Source: Bacilli bacterium (lineage in GTDB: Bacteria; Bacillota_I; Bacilli_A; ML615J-28; CAG-313). Taken from it: DNA of 64,000 bases. Made by a program: the position numbers and the translations under genes. How positions within the stretch are numbered: position 1 is the stretch's first letter; each line of letters opens with the position of its first letter. The notes under the pieces were generated by a model that did not search any database, was not told the DNA's origin, and saw only the letters and a list, made by a program, of their open reading frames with translations. The stretch covers positions 1 through 64,000 of the forward strand of contig CAADXH010000018.1 of the NCBI GenBank assembly GCA_900752975.1, in the 5' to 3' direction. Below, piece after piece: positions 44,741 to 52,289 of the stretch.

Positions 44741-45211
44741 ATGGCCATGAACGCTACCACAAACAACACATCCGCTACCACCACAACTACAGCAAAGCTT
44801 TTAAAACAAGCTTTGAAATTCATTCTGACCCACTATGGGACAGATGAAGCATTTGAACTTTTTGTAAAAACAAGTTCAAATGTATCGGGAGGTAAATTCC
44901 CGATGCTTGATGAAATTCAATTCCATCAATTAGCATCAGGAAAGAAGATTTTCCTGATTCATAAAAACTCGGATGATTCCGAGTTTGACTGGACGGGTTT
45001 CTTTTACCTGTCCAAGAAGGACAACGAAATCCATTATTGTGAAAAGCTTTTTAAAGCTTTTCGCAATTTGGATTACTCATACGAGTATGAGTATAAATAT
45101 ACTCGTATGAACAACACGCAGCAAGAGCTGTGTGATCTCGCCAATCTCCGACATAAGCCCGATGATGACGATGATTGGTTTGACGAGTACCTTGAGTGCA
45201 TCGATGACTAA
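44741..45211 (+). CDS. Early-type hypothetical protein
   Basis: A 156-aa acidic protein starting MAMNATTNNT. The first 20 residues are Asn/Thr/Ala-rich like those at 18639 and 24590. The rest is alpha/beta with many aromatic residues and an acidic end (DDDDDWFDEYLECIDD). Base composition is noticeably richer in GC than neighbouring genes. The leader is the second copy of the pseudoknot leader. No family is recognised. An acidic, DNA-mimic-like character is possible. Confidence 0.8.
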   Translation: MAMNATTNNTSATTTTTAKLLKQALKFILTHYGTDEAFELFVKTSSNVSGGKFPMLDEIQFHQLASGKKIFLIHKNSDDSEFDWTGFFYLSKKDNEIHYCEKLFKAFRNLDYSYEYEYKYTRMNNTQQELCDLANLRHKPDDDDDWFDEYLECIDD

Positions 45212-45247
45212 AATCATCCAATTCCAAAACAGAAAGGAGGTGAGACG

Positions 45248-45685
45248 ATGAACTCATCAGTTCATGAAAGCGATATCGCAAGATCGATTGTACTTGCACA
45301 AATCGCTTCTGATTCTGGTAAAGGCATTTACGAAATTGAAATGCATAACCAGAATGAAAATGCAGCTGATAAAAGTTCAACCAAAGGATATAGTATAAAG
45401 GAATTTCACATCCTTAGAGCAATTGACAAAATCAATTGTTCTAAGAGATGTGCCTTTAACTATTGGGTTGAAAAGGCTGCAGATCAAAATGGCTATGATT
45501 CAATTATAGTCTATTTTGATATAAAGCTTGATGGAAAAAGACATCAGGTATCTTTTCACACGCCTTATAATAAAGCGTGTAAAAAATTAAAAGCCCTTGT
45601 TGGTAAAGGGCGTAGAACTAGATGGCAGAAACATTGTTCTTCAAGAGAAACATGTAAGTCTCTAGTTCAAATTTATGCTCTTTAA
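45248..45685 (+). CDS. Early-type hypothetical protein
   Basis: A 145-aa basic protein after AAAGGAGGTGAGACG, 36 bases downstream of the 44741 gene and probably co-transcribed with it. It contains a central YDSIIVYFDIKLDGKRH strand region and a basic C-terminus (KACKKLKALVGKGRRTRWQKH). The pairing of an acidic protein with a basic one in one operon is notable. No family is recognised. Confidence 0.75.
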   Translation: MNSSVHESDIARSIVLAQIASDSGKGIYEIEMHNQNENAADKSSTKGYSIKEFHILRAIDKINCSKRCAFNYWVEKAADQNGYDSIIVYFDIKLDGKRHQVSFHTPYNKACKKLKALVGKGRRTRWQKHCSSRETCKSLVQIYAL

Positions 45686-45687
45686 TG

Positions 45688-45939
45688 GGAGTACGGGTTC
45701 AAGCTTAACAACCCATACAAAAAGGAAAGCGTGATGGTTTAAATACCATATCAGTCCGGAAGATTCTAGGTACCGGATGTTATTTTATGCCAGTTCTAGA
45801 CTGGAGTAGTTTAGGGATCTACTTTTAAAACCCAGAAGGTGGATAAATGAAAATTTATCAAATCTATACTTTCGGCAGAGGGTGATTCCAATGTAATATT
45901 AATAATAGAAACGTGTTAACAAATACACGTTTCTTTTTT
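45688..45939 (+). ncRNA. Structured RNA ending in an intrinsic terminator
   Basis: A gap of about 300 bp with no gene but at least six successive hairpins: GGGTT/AACCC (45695-45714), ATGGT/ACCAT (45734-45749), TCCGG/CCGGA (45755-45777), CCAGT/ACTGG (45790-45804), AGTAG/CTACT (45805-45823) and a 7-bp stem GATAAAT/ATTTATC capped by GAAA (45842-45859). A perfect terminator (AGAAACGTGT/ACACGTTTCT plus T6, 45907-45939) closes it. It is either a 3' UTR of the upstream operon or an independent small RNA. Confidence 0.55.
45907..45939 (+). terminator. Intrinsic terminator
   Basis: AGAAACGTGT / ACACGTTTCT stem followed by TTTTTT, immediately upstream of the prohead protease gene. Confidence 0.9.
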
Positions 45940-45990
45940 GTGTCTGTGATGAAATTAACTTTAATATAAAAGCCGTAAGGAGGTAATATA

Positions 45991-46815
45991 ATGAATAATC
46001 AAGTCATTGGTAATATCATTCTTGAAGCAGCACATGAATCTGCTGAAGTTAATATCATCTCGGAACATAATGGAAAACCAGAAGCTACTGGTATTATCCA
46101 GACTTTAGGGGATGAGAATAGAAATGGACGTATTTACGAAGAAAAGGATATGAAACCAGAAATCTATTCTGATAGAATTCAGAAAGAACTGATTCCTACT
46201 GGTAATATGAGAGGACATGATGGTCACCCATCTTCTAATGAATTGTCTGTACAATCTGTTATTGACCCTAAGATTTGTTCTGTATTATATACAAAGATTT
46301 GGCTCGAAGGATCAGAGGTACATGCAAATTTCAGAGGTACAAACAATCAATATGGCAAAGCTTTTACGGAAGATTTATTAGAGGGTTGTAAACCATCTTT
46401 TTCTCTTAGAGCATTAGGTTCTGTAGATAGAGAACGTAATGGTAAATGTTATGTAAGAAACATTAGAATCATTACTTGGGACAGAGTAATTTTCCCTTCT
46501 CATAAACGTGCATATACAACTGGATTCGTAGCACCGAAAAATGAACGAGTACATGAACAAGCATTGATTACAGAATCTGCTGCAGTTATTGGTATTTTAA
46601 TTCCAGTAATGAATAAAGAAGTTGTAAGTTATATTAAAGAAGAATCTGCTAATGTAAAGGATATCATTAATACATTCGATACATTATATGAATCTGCTAT
46701 TATTTGTAATGGTGGAAAGAATGTTCAATTGAATCTACGGGATGGTAATAGAATCTTAGTAAACTTGGAACAATATATCCAAGATGAAATCATGAATTAT
46801 TGTTATACAAACTAA
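45991..46815 (+). CDS. Prohead core protease (S80 / T4 gp21-type)
   Basis: A 274-aa protein after TAAGGAGG. It has the fold and motifs of jumbo-phage and T4-type prohead proteases: TLGDENRNGRIYEE (about residues 38-51), GHDGHPSS (75-82, with candidate catalytic His79), a WLEGSEVHANFRG strand, and KPSFSLRALGSV (134-145, candidate nucleophile Ser138 in SLRALG), followed by DRVIFPSHKRAY. It would cleave scaffold and head proteins after Glu during capsid maturation. The N-terminus has I-L-E-A and I-S-E-H sites that could be self-cleaved. It leads a virion-gene cluster. Confidence 0.9.
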   Translation: MNNQVIGNIILEAAHESAEVNIISEHNGKPEATGIIQTLGDENRNGRIYEEKDMKPEIYSDRIQKELIPTGNMRGHDGHPSSNELSVQSVIDPKICSVLYTKIWLEGSEVHANFRGTNNQYGKAFTEDLLEGCKPSFSLRALGSVDRERNGKCYVRNIRIITWDRVIFPSHKRAYTTGFVAPKNERVHEQALITESAAVIGILIPVMNKEVVSYIKEESANVKDIINTFDTLYESAIICNGGKNVQLNLRDGNRILVNLEQYIQDEIMNYCYTN

Positions 46816-46847
46816 CTTATAAAATTATAAGTTAGGAGTTGTATAAT

Positions 46848-47336
46848 ATGAGTTTTAAAGACTTTAAGTATGAAGGTGTAATCTTTAAGCTTGACACACC
46901 ATCTAGGAATGGTTGGGTTTATCAAAAGAAACAATTAGTTGAAATTCTTCAAAGTGAAAGAATTAATGACCTTTTAAAAACTGGGAATCTTTGTTGTAAA
47001 GAAAAAACTGAAAGTATACGTGATGCTTGGGATATTAATACTTTATTCGAACTTTCAATTATAGATTCCAATGTCTCTATAAAAATTCATAAACTTTGGA
47101 TAGATGGTAACGATATTCATGCTATAATTTCTCCGATGAATGATGAAATGTATAAAAAGCTTGAACAACAATCTCCTATTTATTTTTCTATTTTAGCATC
47201 AGGATATCTTTGTCTAAATCATTTTGAAAATGTAGATATTAAGATTGTCGATATCGTACATTTTATAAACTTTACAATTGTTGATTTTTGTTTATTTAAT
47301 GACCTAGACGGAAAGTTCAAAAGAATATATGAATAA
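46848..47336 (+). CDS. Degenerate prohead-protease paralogue
   Basis: A 162-aa protein starting MSFKDFKYEG, nine bases after TAGGAG. It follows the protease motif for motif: TPSRNGWVYQKKQL for ENRNGRIYEEKDM, TGNLCCKEKTES where the active enzyme has TGNMRGHDGHPSS, KLWIDGNDIHAI for KIWLEGSEVHAN, and IYFSILASGYL for SFSLRALGSV. The catalytic His is therefore lost while the Ser-bearing strand remains. It lacks the C-terminal 100 residues. It is probably a structural or regulatory partner of the active protease rather than an enzyme. Confidence 0.75.
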   Translation: MSFKDFKYEGVIFKLDTPSRNGWVYQKKQLVEILQSERINDLLKTGNLCCKEKTESIRDAWDINTLFELSIIDSNVSIKIHKLWIDGNDIHAIISPMNDEMYKKLEQQSPIYFSILASGYLCLNHFENVDIKIVDIVHFINFTIVDFCLFNDLDGKFKRIYE

Positions 47337-47342
47337 TGAATT

Positions 47343-47378
47343 GGAGAGTAGTGTAATGCTACTCTCCGTTTGTATTTT
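47343..47378 (+). terminator. Intrinsic terminator
   Basis: GGAGAGTAG / CTACTCTCC stem followed by GTTTGTATTTT, downstream of the degenerate protease gene. Confidence 0.75.
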
Positions 47379-47399
47379 GTCTAAGTTCCGAATTTCACA

Positions 47400-47459
47400 T
47401 ATATATTATAATAGTGATAGATAGGATACAGAAAACTGTTATAAAGAAATCGTCCTATC
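47400..47459 (+). promoter_or_regulatory. Early-type promoter and leader
   Basis: TATATATTATAATAGTGA (47400-47417) followed by GATAGGA (47420-47426) / TCCTATC (47453-47459), which encloses an inner ACAG/CTGT hairpin. The ribosome binding site of the 47473 gene comes right after. Confidence 0.65.
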
Positions 47460-47472
47460 ATCGGAGGTAGTT

Positions 47473-47892
47473 ATGTTGTTTACCACTTACATTACAAAGG
47501 CAGAATTCGACGCATACGACACAGCATCAAAGAAAGACCAACCAAATATCTTTCATGTTATTACAGACAAGAAAGGAAAAAAATATTTGGTTTGTCATGG
47601 AGACAAAGATATGAAAATGCTCTATAACAACTACAGTTATTATACACCAGATGAAGTCTATGAAAAGGCTATCAGAAAAGGTCTGATAAAAGACGGTGAA
47701 AAAATTAATATTTGTTGTTGTTATGGTGGTTTAATGTCCAAACCGACCAACAAAAATATTACAATTTTAAACACAGAAAAAATCCCACTCTTTATTGAAC
47801 GTCATAAGACAAGCAATGGTGATGCAAAACTTGTCATGTTTACAAAAAATAATTTACTAACTAGATTCTGTGCAGCAGTTGCAATGTTCTAA
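47473..47892 (+). CDS. Early-type hypothetical protein
   Basis: A 139-aa protein starting MLFTTYITKAEFDAYD, after ATCGGAGG. It is mildly basic, with an alpha/beta pattern (KINICCCYGGLMSKPTN in the second half with a CCC run). It has its own early-type promoter and its own terminator. No family is recognised. It is inserted between protease and structural genes, so an early unit sits inside a late cluster. Confidence 0.75.
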   Translation: MLFTTYITKAEFDAYDTASKKDQPNIFHVITDKKGKKYLVCHGDKDMKMLYNNYSYYTPDEVYEKAIRKGLIKDGEKINICCCYGGLMSKPTNKNITILNTEKIPLFIERHKTSNGDAKLVMFTKNNLLTRFCAAVAMF

Positions 47893-47898
47893 AGAAAT

Positions 47899-47930
47899 AG
47901 AAACGTATCTTAATGATGCGTTTCTTTTTT
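47899..47930 (+). terminator. Intrinsic terminator
   Basis: AGAAACG(T)AT / AT(G)CGTTTCT stem followed by TTTTTT. The stem resembles the terminator at 45907. Confidence 0.85.
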
Positions 47931-47974
47931 GTCTTACCTGTTCAACTTTAATATAATGAGAGGAGATGATATGA

Positions 47975-49171
47975 ATGGCTAGTGGAAATAATAATATGAA
48001 TATTACATCTGTTATTGATAAAGAGATTTTACCGATTGTTACTAATACTTTATCGAAATCGCTTACGAAATATAAATCTATGATGAGTAAGTTTATGAAC
48101 AATCGTTCTACATCTTTCTATGATACCTTCCCTGCAACTCGTTGTACTTATGGGCAACAAGATGCAGATGAATTGTATGCTGTTTTTGGAAAGTCAGAAA
48201 AGGAACTACAAGAGATTATTAATAAAACTTATTATGCTCAGATTCCTAATTTCAATCCTAGAACTGCAAAGAGTCCAGTAACAGTATTGTCTATTTGTAT
48301 CATTAAGTATTTCCTAACTAAGAATGATAAAAAGAATCTTGACTTAGCGATTATCTATATGTCTTTTTCTGGAGGATTTTATCCTTCTATTCATTATGGC
48401 TCTTATCCTGCTGCTGTACCAGCTGATTATAGATGGGTATGTGATTATGTTGTAAACAACGAATTGTCTAATAAGTTTGATTTGAAGAAAACTGGTTCAG
48501 TTGTTGGAACAATTCAATCTATTGGTAATACTTGGGCAGATGCATATAAGGATAGATTAAAAGGTAAAACTGATGATGAAGAGTATGTATATGTAATCCA
48601 ACAGTTGCATATGCGTATTAAATCATTTATTCAGAATACTGCTGAAATATATTATAAGTGTTATCAAAATCGTGAATATCTTACTTATGATAGTGATGAT
48701 TTATCTCAGGATAGTTTTAGAATTACAGAAAACGATAGTACTAAAATTGAAGCAGTTACAGGACGAACAATGACATGGATTACAACACATGATATTGATT
48801 ATCGTTTATGCAAGATGTGCTCTGATTCTAATGTAAAGACAGAAGAAATCAAAGCTATCATAGAATCTATTGTAAAGAATACAGATAACATCGATACAGT
48901 TAGAGAGTTGGTATCATTGATTGTTACCAATTATTTTAAGGCTAGTAAAACAAAAGATGTAAGAGATATTGAGTTTATTTCTTTTTCTGTTAAGGCTAAA
49001 CCAAATACAAAAGATAAAGATGTATTAAGACAAAACGAAATTGTAGATAAGTTCTTATGTGAGAATAGTATTGCTTATAATCGACGTAAGAGTCGTGAAG
49101 CTACGAAAAACAGCTATAATCGTGCAATACTTACATATTTTGTATTACTAATTAATCAAGCAAATAAGTAA
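47975..49171 (+). CDS. Putative virion protein
   Basis: A 398-aa protein starting MASGNNNMNIT, nine bases after AGAGGAG. It is largely helical with many Tyr, Asn and Lys residues, and no enzymatic motif is seen. The next gene follows after 15 bases, and both lie between the prohead proteases and the acidic 50572 gene, which suggests a virion or assembly role. No family is recognised. Confidence 0.75.
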   Translation: MASGNNNMNITSVIDKEILPIVTNTLSKSLTKYKSMMSKFMNNRSTSFYDTFPATRCTYGQQDADELYAVFGKSEKELQEIINKTYYAQIPNFNPRTAKSPVTVLSICIIKYFLTKNDKKNLDLAIIYMSFSGGFYPSIHYGSYPAAVPADYRWVCDYVVNNELSNKFDLKKTGSVVGTIQSIGNTWADAYKDRLKGKTDDEEYVYVIQQLHMRIKSFIQNTAEIYYKCYQNREYLTYDSDDLSQDSFRITENDSTKIEAVTGRTMTWITTHDIDYRLCKMCSDSNVKTEEIKAIIESIVKNTDNIDTVRELVSLIVTNYFKASKTKDVRDIEFISFSVKAKPNTKDKDVLRQNEIVDKFLCENSIAYNRRKSREATKNSYNRAILTYFVLLINQANK

Positions 49172-49186
49172 AGGGAGGATAGTTAA

Positions 49187-50557
49187 ATGTCGATATTTTG
49201 TAATGAACATAGTATAGAATCTTATCAAGACAGACAACTTCAGCAAGCAATTAATGAAGCTTATTTCGGACGTAATGCTGGCATTACAAAAGTATATAAT
49301 GCTTATTGTGATTGGAGAGAACCACTCATTTCTAAGAGTAAGTATTTCACTGCTACTATTAAGAATGTATATAATGAAGATATGAAATACTTTAGAAAAT
49401 GTGTATGTGAACAATTTGGATTTGAAACTTTCTCTTATACTGTTGTCCAATCTGCAACAATAAATTCATTTACAATTACTGAATTCATTCCAACAAGAAA
49501 TAAAAATAAATTAGAAATCACTAAAAATGGATATAAGTTTAAAGATGGTTCTAATGTTAATGCTATTGTCGCAGTGTATTCAGATTTAGTATTTAATCCT
49601 TATTATACGAATGAAGAAAACTTTGCAATATTTCTTCACGAAATAGGACATAATTTTCAAACAGCAGTAAACAAGACAGTATTTTCTTTAACTGCTGCTA
49701 CTGGATTGTTTTATGTATTAATTGATTTAATGAGATACGGTCCTATAGAACCAATTGCAAATCTTTTAGTTTCCTCAGATAATACTAAGAAAGTAATAAA
49801 TAATGTATTGAATGACTTATTAGATAATAAAGCAATGCAATGTATTTATACAGTAACCAGTATGTTACTATATGTGGGCACATCTATTAAAAATATTGTA
49901 CTTGATATTATACAAATTACAGGTAGACCGGTTGCATTAATTATTGGTGCTTTATATAATTTACTTCCATTTTTATTGGAATTAATAACAGGTAGTCATC
50001 TTAAAAGTTATTATGGTGAAAGATTTGCCGATGGTTTTGCAGCTTCTTATGGATTTGGAGAAGCATTAGCATCTGGTCTAAAAAAGTTTGATGGAATGAA
50101 TTATGCAAGATCTCAAATTATGTCTGATGATATTATGCGTACTCCAATTATTGGTCATCTTTATGTATTAGCTTGTATGCCTGGATTAATGCTTTGGTCT
50201 ATTATTGACTGTCATCCATCTACTGAAGATAGATGCAAGAGTATTATAAAAGACTTAAGATATGACTTGAATGACCCATCTACACCACCTGCACTTAAGA
50301 AACAACTAGAAAAAGAAATTGACGATTATGAAGCTGCTATGTCAGAATATTTTAAAGAAACAAAGAAGTTTTATAAACCTTCAGCTATTCCGGCTGTAAT
50401 GCAGGAATTGATTTACAATAAATTAGGCGGTAGTGCTAAACTTAAGATGTCTGAATTACCATATATGATGAAAGGTGGTTTCAGATCATCCAACTATAAT
50501 AACAATCAAGAATTGAAAGAAGGGTACAACTTTATTTCAAATACTGAAATTGTTTAA
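49187..50557 (+). CDS. Membrane-associated zinc metalloprotease (HEIGH, M48-like)
   Basis: A 456-aa protein after AAGGGAGG. LHEIGHNF (His151, Glu152, His155) is a zinc protease motif, and GERFADGFAASYG (about residue 280) supplies an E-x2-A-D element like the third ligand of M48 peptidases. Two or more hydrophobic segments lie between them (about residues 160-180 and 220-265), as in membrane M48 enzymes. The N-terminus has an A-I-N-E-A site and the C-terminus L-K-E-G-Y-N-F plus seven residues, both fitting prohead-protease cleavage. A packaged protease acting on the host envelope is possible but unproven. Confidence 0.75.
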   Translation: MSIFCNEHSIESYQDRQLQQAINEAYFGRNAGITKVYNAYCDWREPLISKSKYFTATIKNVYNEDMKYFRKCVCEQFGFETFSYTVVQSATINSFTITEFIPTRNKNKLEITKNGYKFKDGSNVNAIVAVYSDLVFNPYYTNEENFAIFLHEIGHNFQTAVNKTVFSLTAATGLFYVLIDLMRYGPIEPIANLLVSSDNTKKVINNVLNDLLDNKAMQCIYTVTSMLLYVGTSIKNIVLDIIQITGRPVALIIGALYNLLPFLLELITGSHLKSYYGERFADGFAASYGFGEALASGLKKFDGMNYARSQIMSDDIMRTPIIGHLYVLACMPGLMLWSIIDCHPSTEDRCKSIIKDLRYDLNDPSTPPALKKQLEKEIDDYEAAMSEYFKETKKFYKPSAIPAVMQELIYNKLGGSAKLKMSELPYMMKGGFRSSNYNNNQELKEGYNFISNTEIV

Positions 50558-50571
50558 GGAGGGTTAATAAC

Positions 50572-51432
50572 ATGTGGAATGATTTATTTTTTCTAAATGA
50601 ATCTGATGATGACGAAGAAAAGAAGAAGAATGATGAAAAAAAGGATGAAGAAGAAAAAGAAGATAAGAAGGAAGAAGAGAAATCTGAAAAGAAAAAAGAT
50701 AAAGATGATGACGACAGTAGTGATGACTTTAATGACCTGAATCTAATGGGTAATGATGACGATATTGAATCTGATGTTGATGATACAGACTCAGAAATGA
50801 ATGATTTAGGACTTGGTGGTGACGACTCGTCTACAACTGATGATATTACTGATAATGATTCGGACTTTAATGCTCTTCTTGTTGTAGGAGATAGTGATAG
50901 TTCCGATAGCTGTTGCGGTGGAGAAGACCCTGTATATGAAAAAGCTTTAAAATGTGCATATGCCACTACAATATTTATGATGAATCTTAAGTATATTGGT
51001 ATTAATGCTGTTGGTGAAAGATTGGAAGAAATCAGACGTAAGTGTACTGATTGGTACTATTCTATTGAAGGCTTCTCTTCTACATTATATTCATATGCTT
51101 CCGAATCTATGTCAATTGATATTGACAATCCGATTCGTGCAAAAGAACATTGTGAGGGTATGACAATTGCTGATGAAAAACAATATGATTATTTTGATGC
51201 TTTGAAAATGATTGATACAAATATTGGTGAATTGTTACAATATCTCAAATGTTTATCTGGAATGTCTGACAGAAAAGATATTACTGATAGTTGTAATTTA
51301 ATTATCGGAAATCTTGAGAAAGAATCTAGATGTACAATTAAGAGAGTTCTTTGTGGTAAATCATCTTCTTGTTTCGAAGATGAAAATAAAGTTGCTACAA
51401 CAGAAGGATATAATTTTAATCGTTTGTTTTAA
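50572..51432 (+). CDS. Acidic, lysine-rich N-terminal virion-type protein
   Basis: A 286-aa protein after AAGGAGGG. It starts MWNDLFFLNESDDDEE and continues as about 110 residues of almost only Asp, Glu, Lys and Ser, then a Cys-containing helical C-terminal domain (about 125-275) that ends TTEGYNFNRLF. The L-N-E-S near the N-terminus and T-E-G-Y-N-F near the C-terminus resemble sites in the neighbours. The acidic segment suggests a scaffold-like or DNA-mimic domain removed or packaged during head assembly. No family is recognised. Confidence 0.75.
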   Translation: MWNDLFFLNESDDDEEKKKNDEKKDEEEKEDKKEEEKSEKKKDKDDDDSSDDFNDLNLMGNDDDIESDVDDTDSEMNDLGLGGDDSSTTDDITDNDSDFNALLVVGDSDSSDSCCGGEDPVYEKALKCAYATTIFMMNLKYIGINAVGERLEEIRRKCTDWYYSIEGFSSTLYSYASESMSIDIDNPIRAKEHCEGMTIADEKQYDYFDALKMIDTNIGELLQYLKCLSGMSDRKDITDSCNLIIGNLEKESRCTIKRVLCGKSSSCFEDENKVATTEGYNFNRLF

Positions 51433-51442
51433 GAAAGACAAG

Positions 51443-51478
51443 TCCCAGAGGACATGAATCCTCTGGGATAATATTTTT
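51443..51478. terminator. Bidirectional intrinsic terminator
   Basis: TCCCAGAGGA / TCCTCTGGGA stem followed by TAATATTTTTA, between convergent genes. Confidence 0.85.
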
Positions 51479-51482
51479 ATTT

Positions 51483-52013
51483 TTAATCAAGTGTAGTCCA
51501 CTTCGGGCATGGATTGCTTACCTTTAATCCTTCATGAGCAGGAATTGTAGTTTCATTCTTTTCATATCTCGGAGAACCATCATCATTTACACCAACCTTC
51601 ATTGGGAATTTCTTCTGAGCTTCCGGAATTTCTTTTAATTGAATAGAGATGTCAGACTTTTCAGTTGCACCAAGATTAATCTTTCTTCCTGTTCTGAGAG
51701 CACAATTCATAAAGTCTTTAGACAAGGTTACCATTGTACTTGCATCGTTTTTCTTTACTTCATAACTATCTACAATTGAACAAGCCTCTACTTTAGGCAT
51801 CTTAGTTGTAGATGCAATAATACCAGCAACCATTTCTCTATATTCTGTTGCTGGACAGTGTGTTTCTTGTGATGACCAATCTTTAACAACAAAGTTTCTG
51901 TCATTGAGCATTGCTCTCATAACAGTTTCTTCATCACGTCTTGATGCTGATTTCTGTTTCAGATTTTCTTTGATATCACTAATCAGTTCCTGTACATTTA
52001 CATTGTTTTCCAT
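51483..52013 (-). CDS. Hypothetical phage protein
   Basis: A 176-aa protein starting MENNVNVQELISDIK, with CCAGGAGGAACTAAC upstream. The first 40 residues are helical and charged; the rest is mixed alpha/beta and ends in a Pro/Cys-containing segment (KVSNPCPKWTTLD). Third-position base use is richer in C and G than in nearby structural genes, as in other genes here that look highly expressed. Function unknown. Confidence 0.75.
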   Translation of the reverse strand: MENNVNVQELISDIKENLKQKSASRRDEETVMRAMLNDRNFVVKDWSSQETHCPATEYREMVAGIIASTTKMPKVEACSIVDSYEVKKNDASTMVTLSKDFMNCALRTGRKINLGATEKSDISIQLKEIPEAQKKFPMKVGVNDDGSPRYEKNETTIPAHEGLKVSNPCPKWTTLD

Positions 52014-52030
52014 TGTTAGTTCCTCCTGGA

Positions 52031-52192
52031 TTATTTATTATTAGTCGTTTTCTTTCTAGGATTTATATTATCCCATTGGAAAACGAATAATTGGTCATTT
52101 GAATTGTTTTTTCCATTCTTCTTAATATACTCTTGAATATCATCTTCTGTCATTGACATTAACTTGTCAATGAATTTTTCTTTAGATTCCAT
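52031..52192 (-). CDS. Very small hypothetical protein
   Basis: A 53-aa protein; the start MESKEKFIDKL follows TTAGGAGGTTAGAT, and the longer frame lacks a site. The first 27 residues form a helix of the type SMTEDDIQEYIKKNG; the end is basic (PRKKTTNNK). It precedes the 51483 gene by 17 bases. Function unknown. Confidence 0.65.
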   Translation of the reverse strand: MESKEKFIDKLMSMTEDDIQEYIKKNGKNNSNDQLFVFQWDNINPRKKTTNNK

Positions 52193-52289
52193 ATCTAACC
52201 TCCTAATTATTTTATAGATATGTTTAAGAAGTGGTAAAATCATACCCATTGCGTTCTTTTAAACATTATTATAAAAGGAGGTTGATAGT

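Noticed and set aside
50532..50966. Ser-rich antisense frame of 144 codons
   Set aside because: It mirrors the Asp/Glu/Lys-rich segment of the 286-aa gene and has no ribosome binding site.
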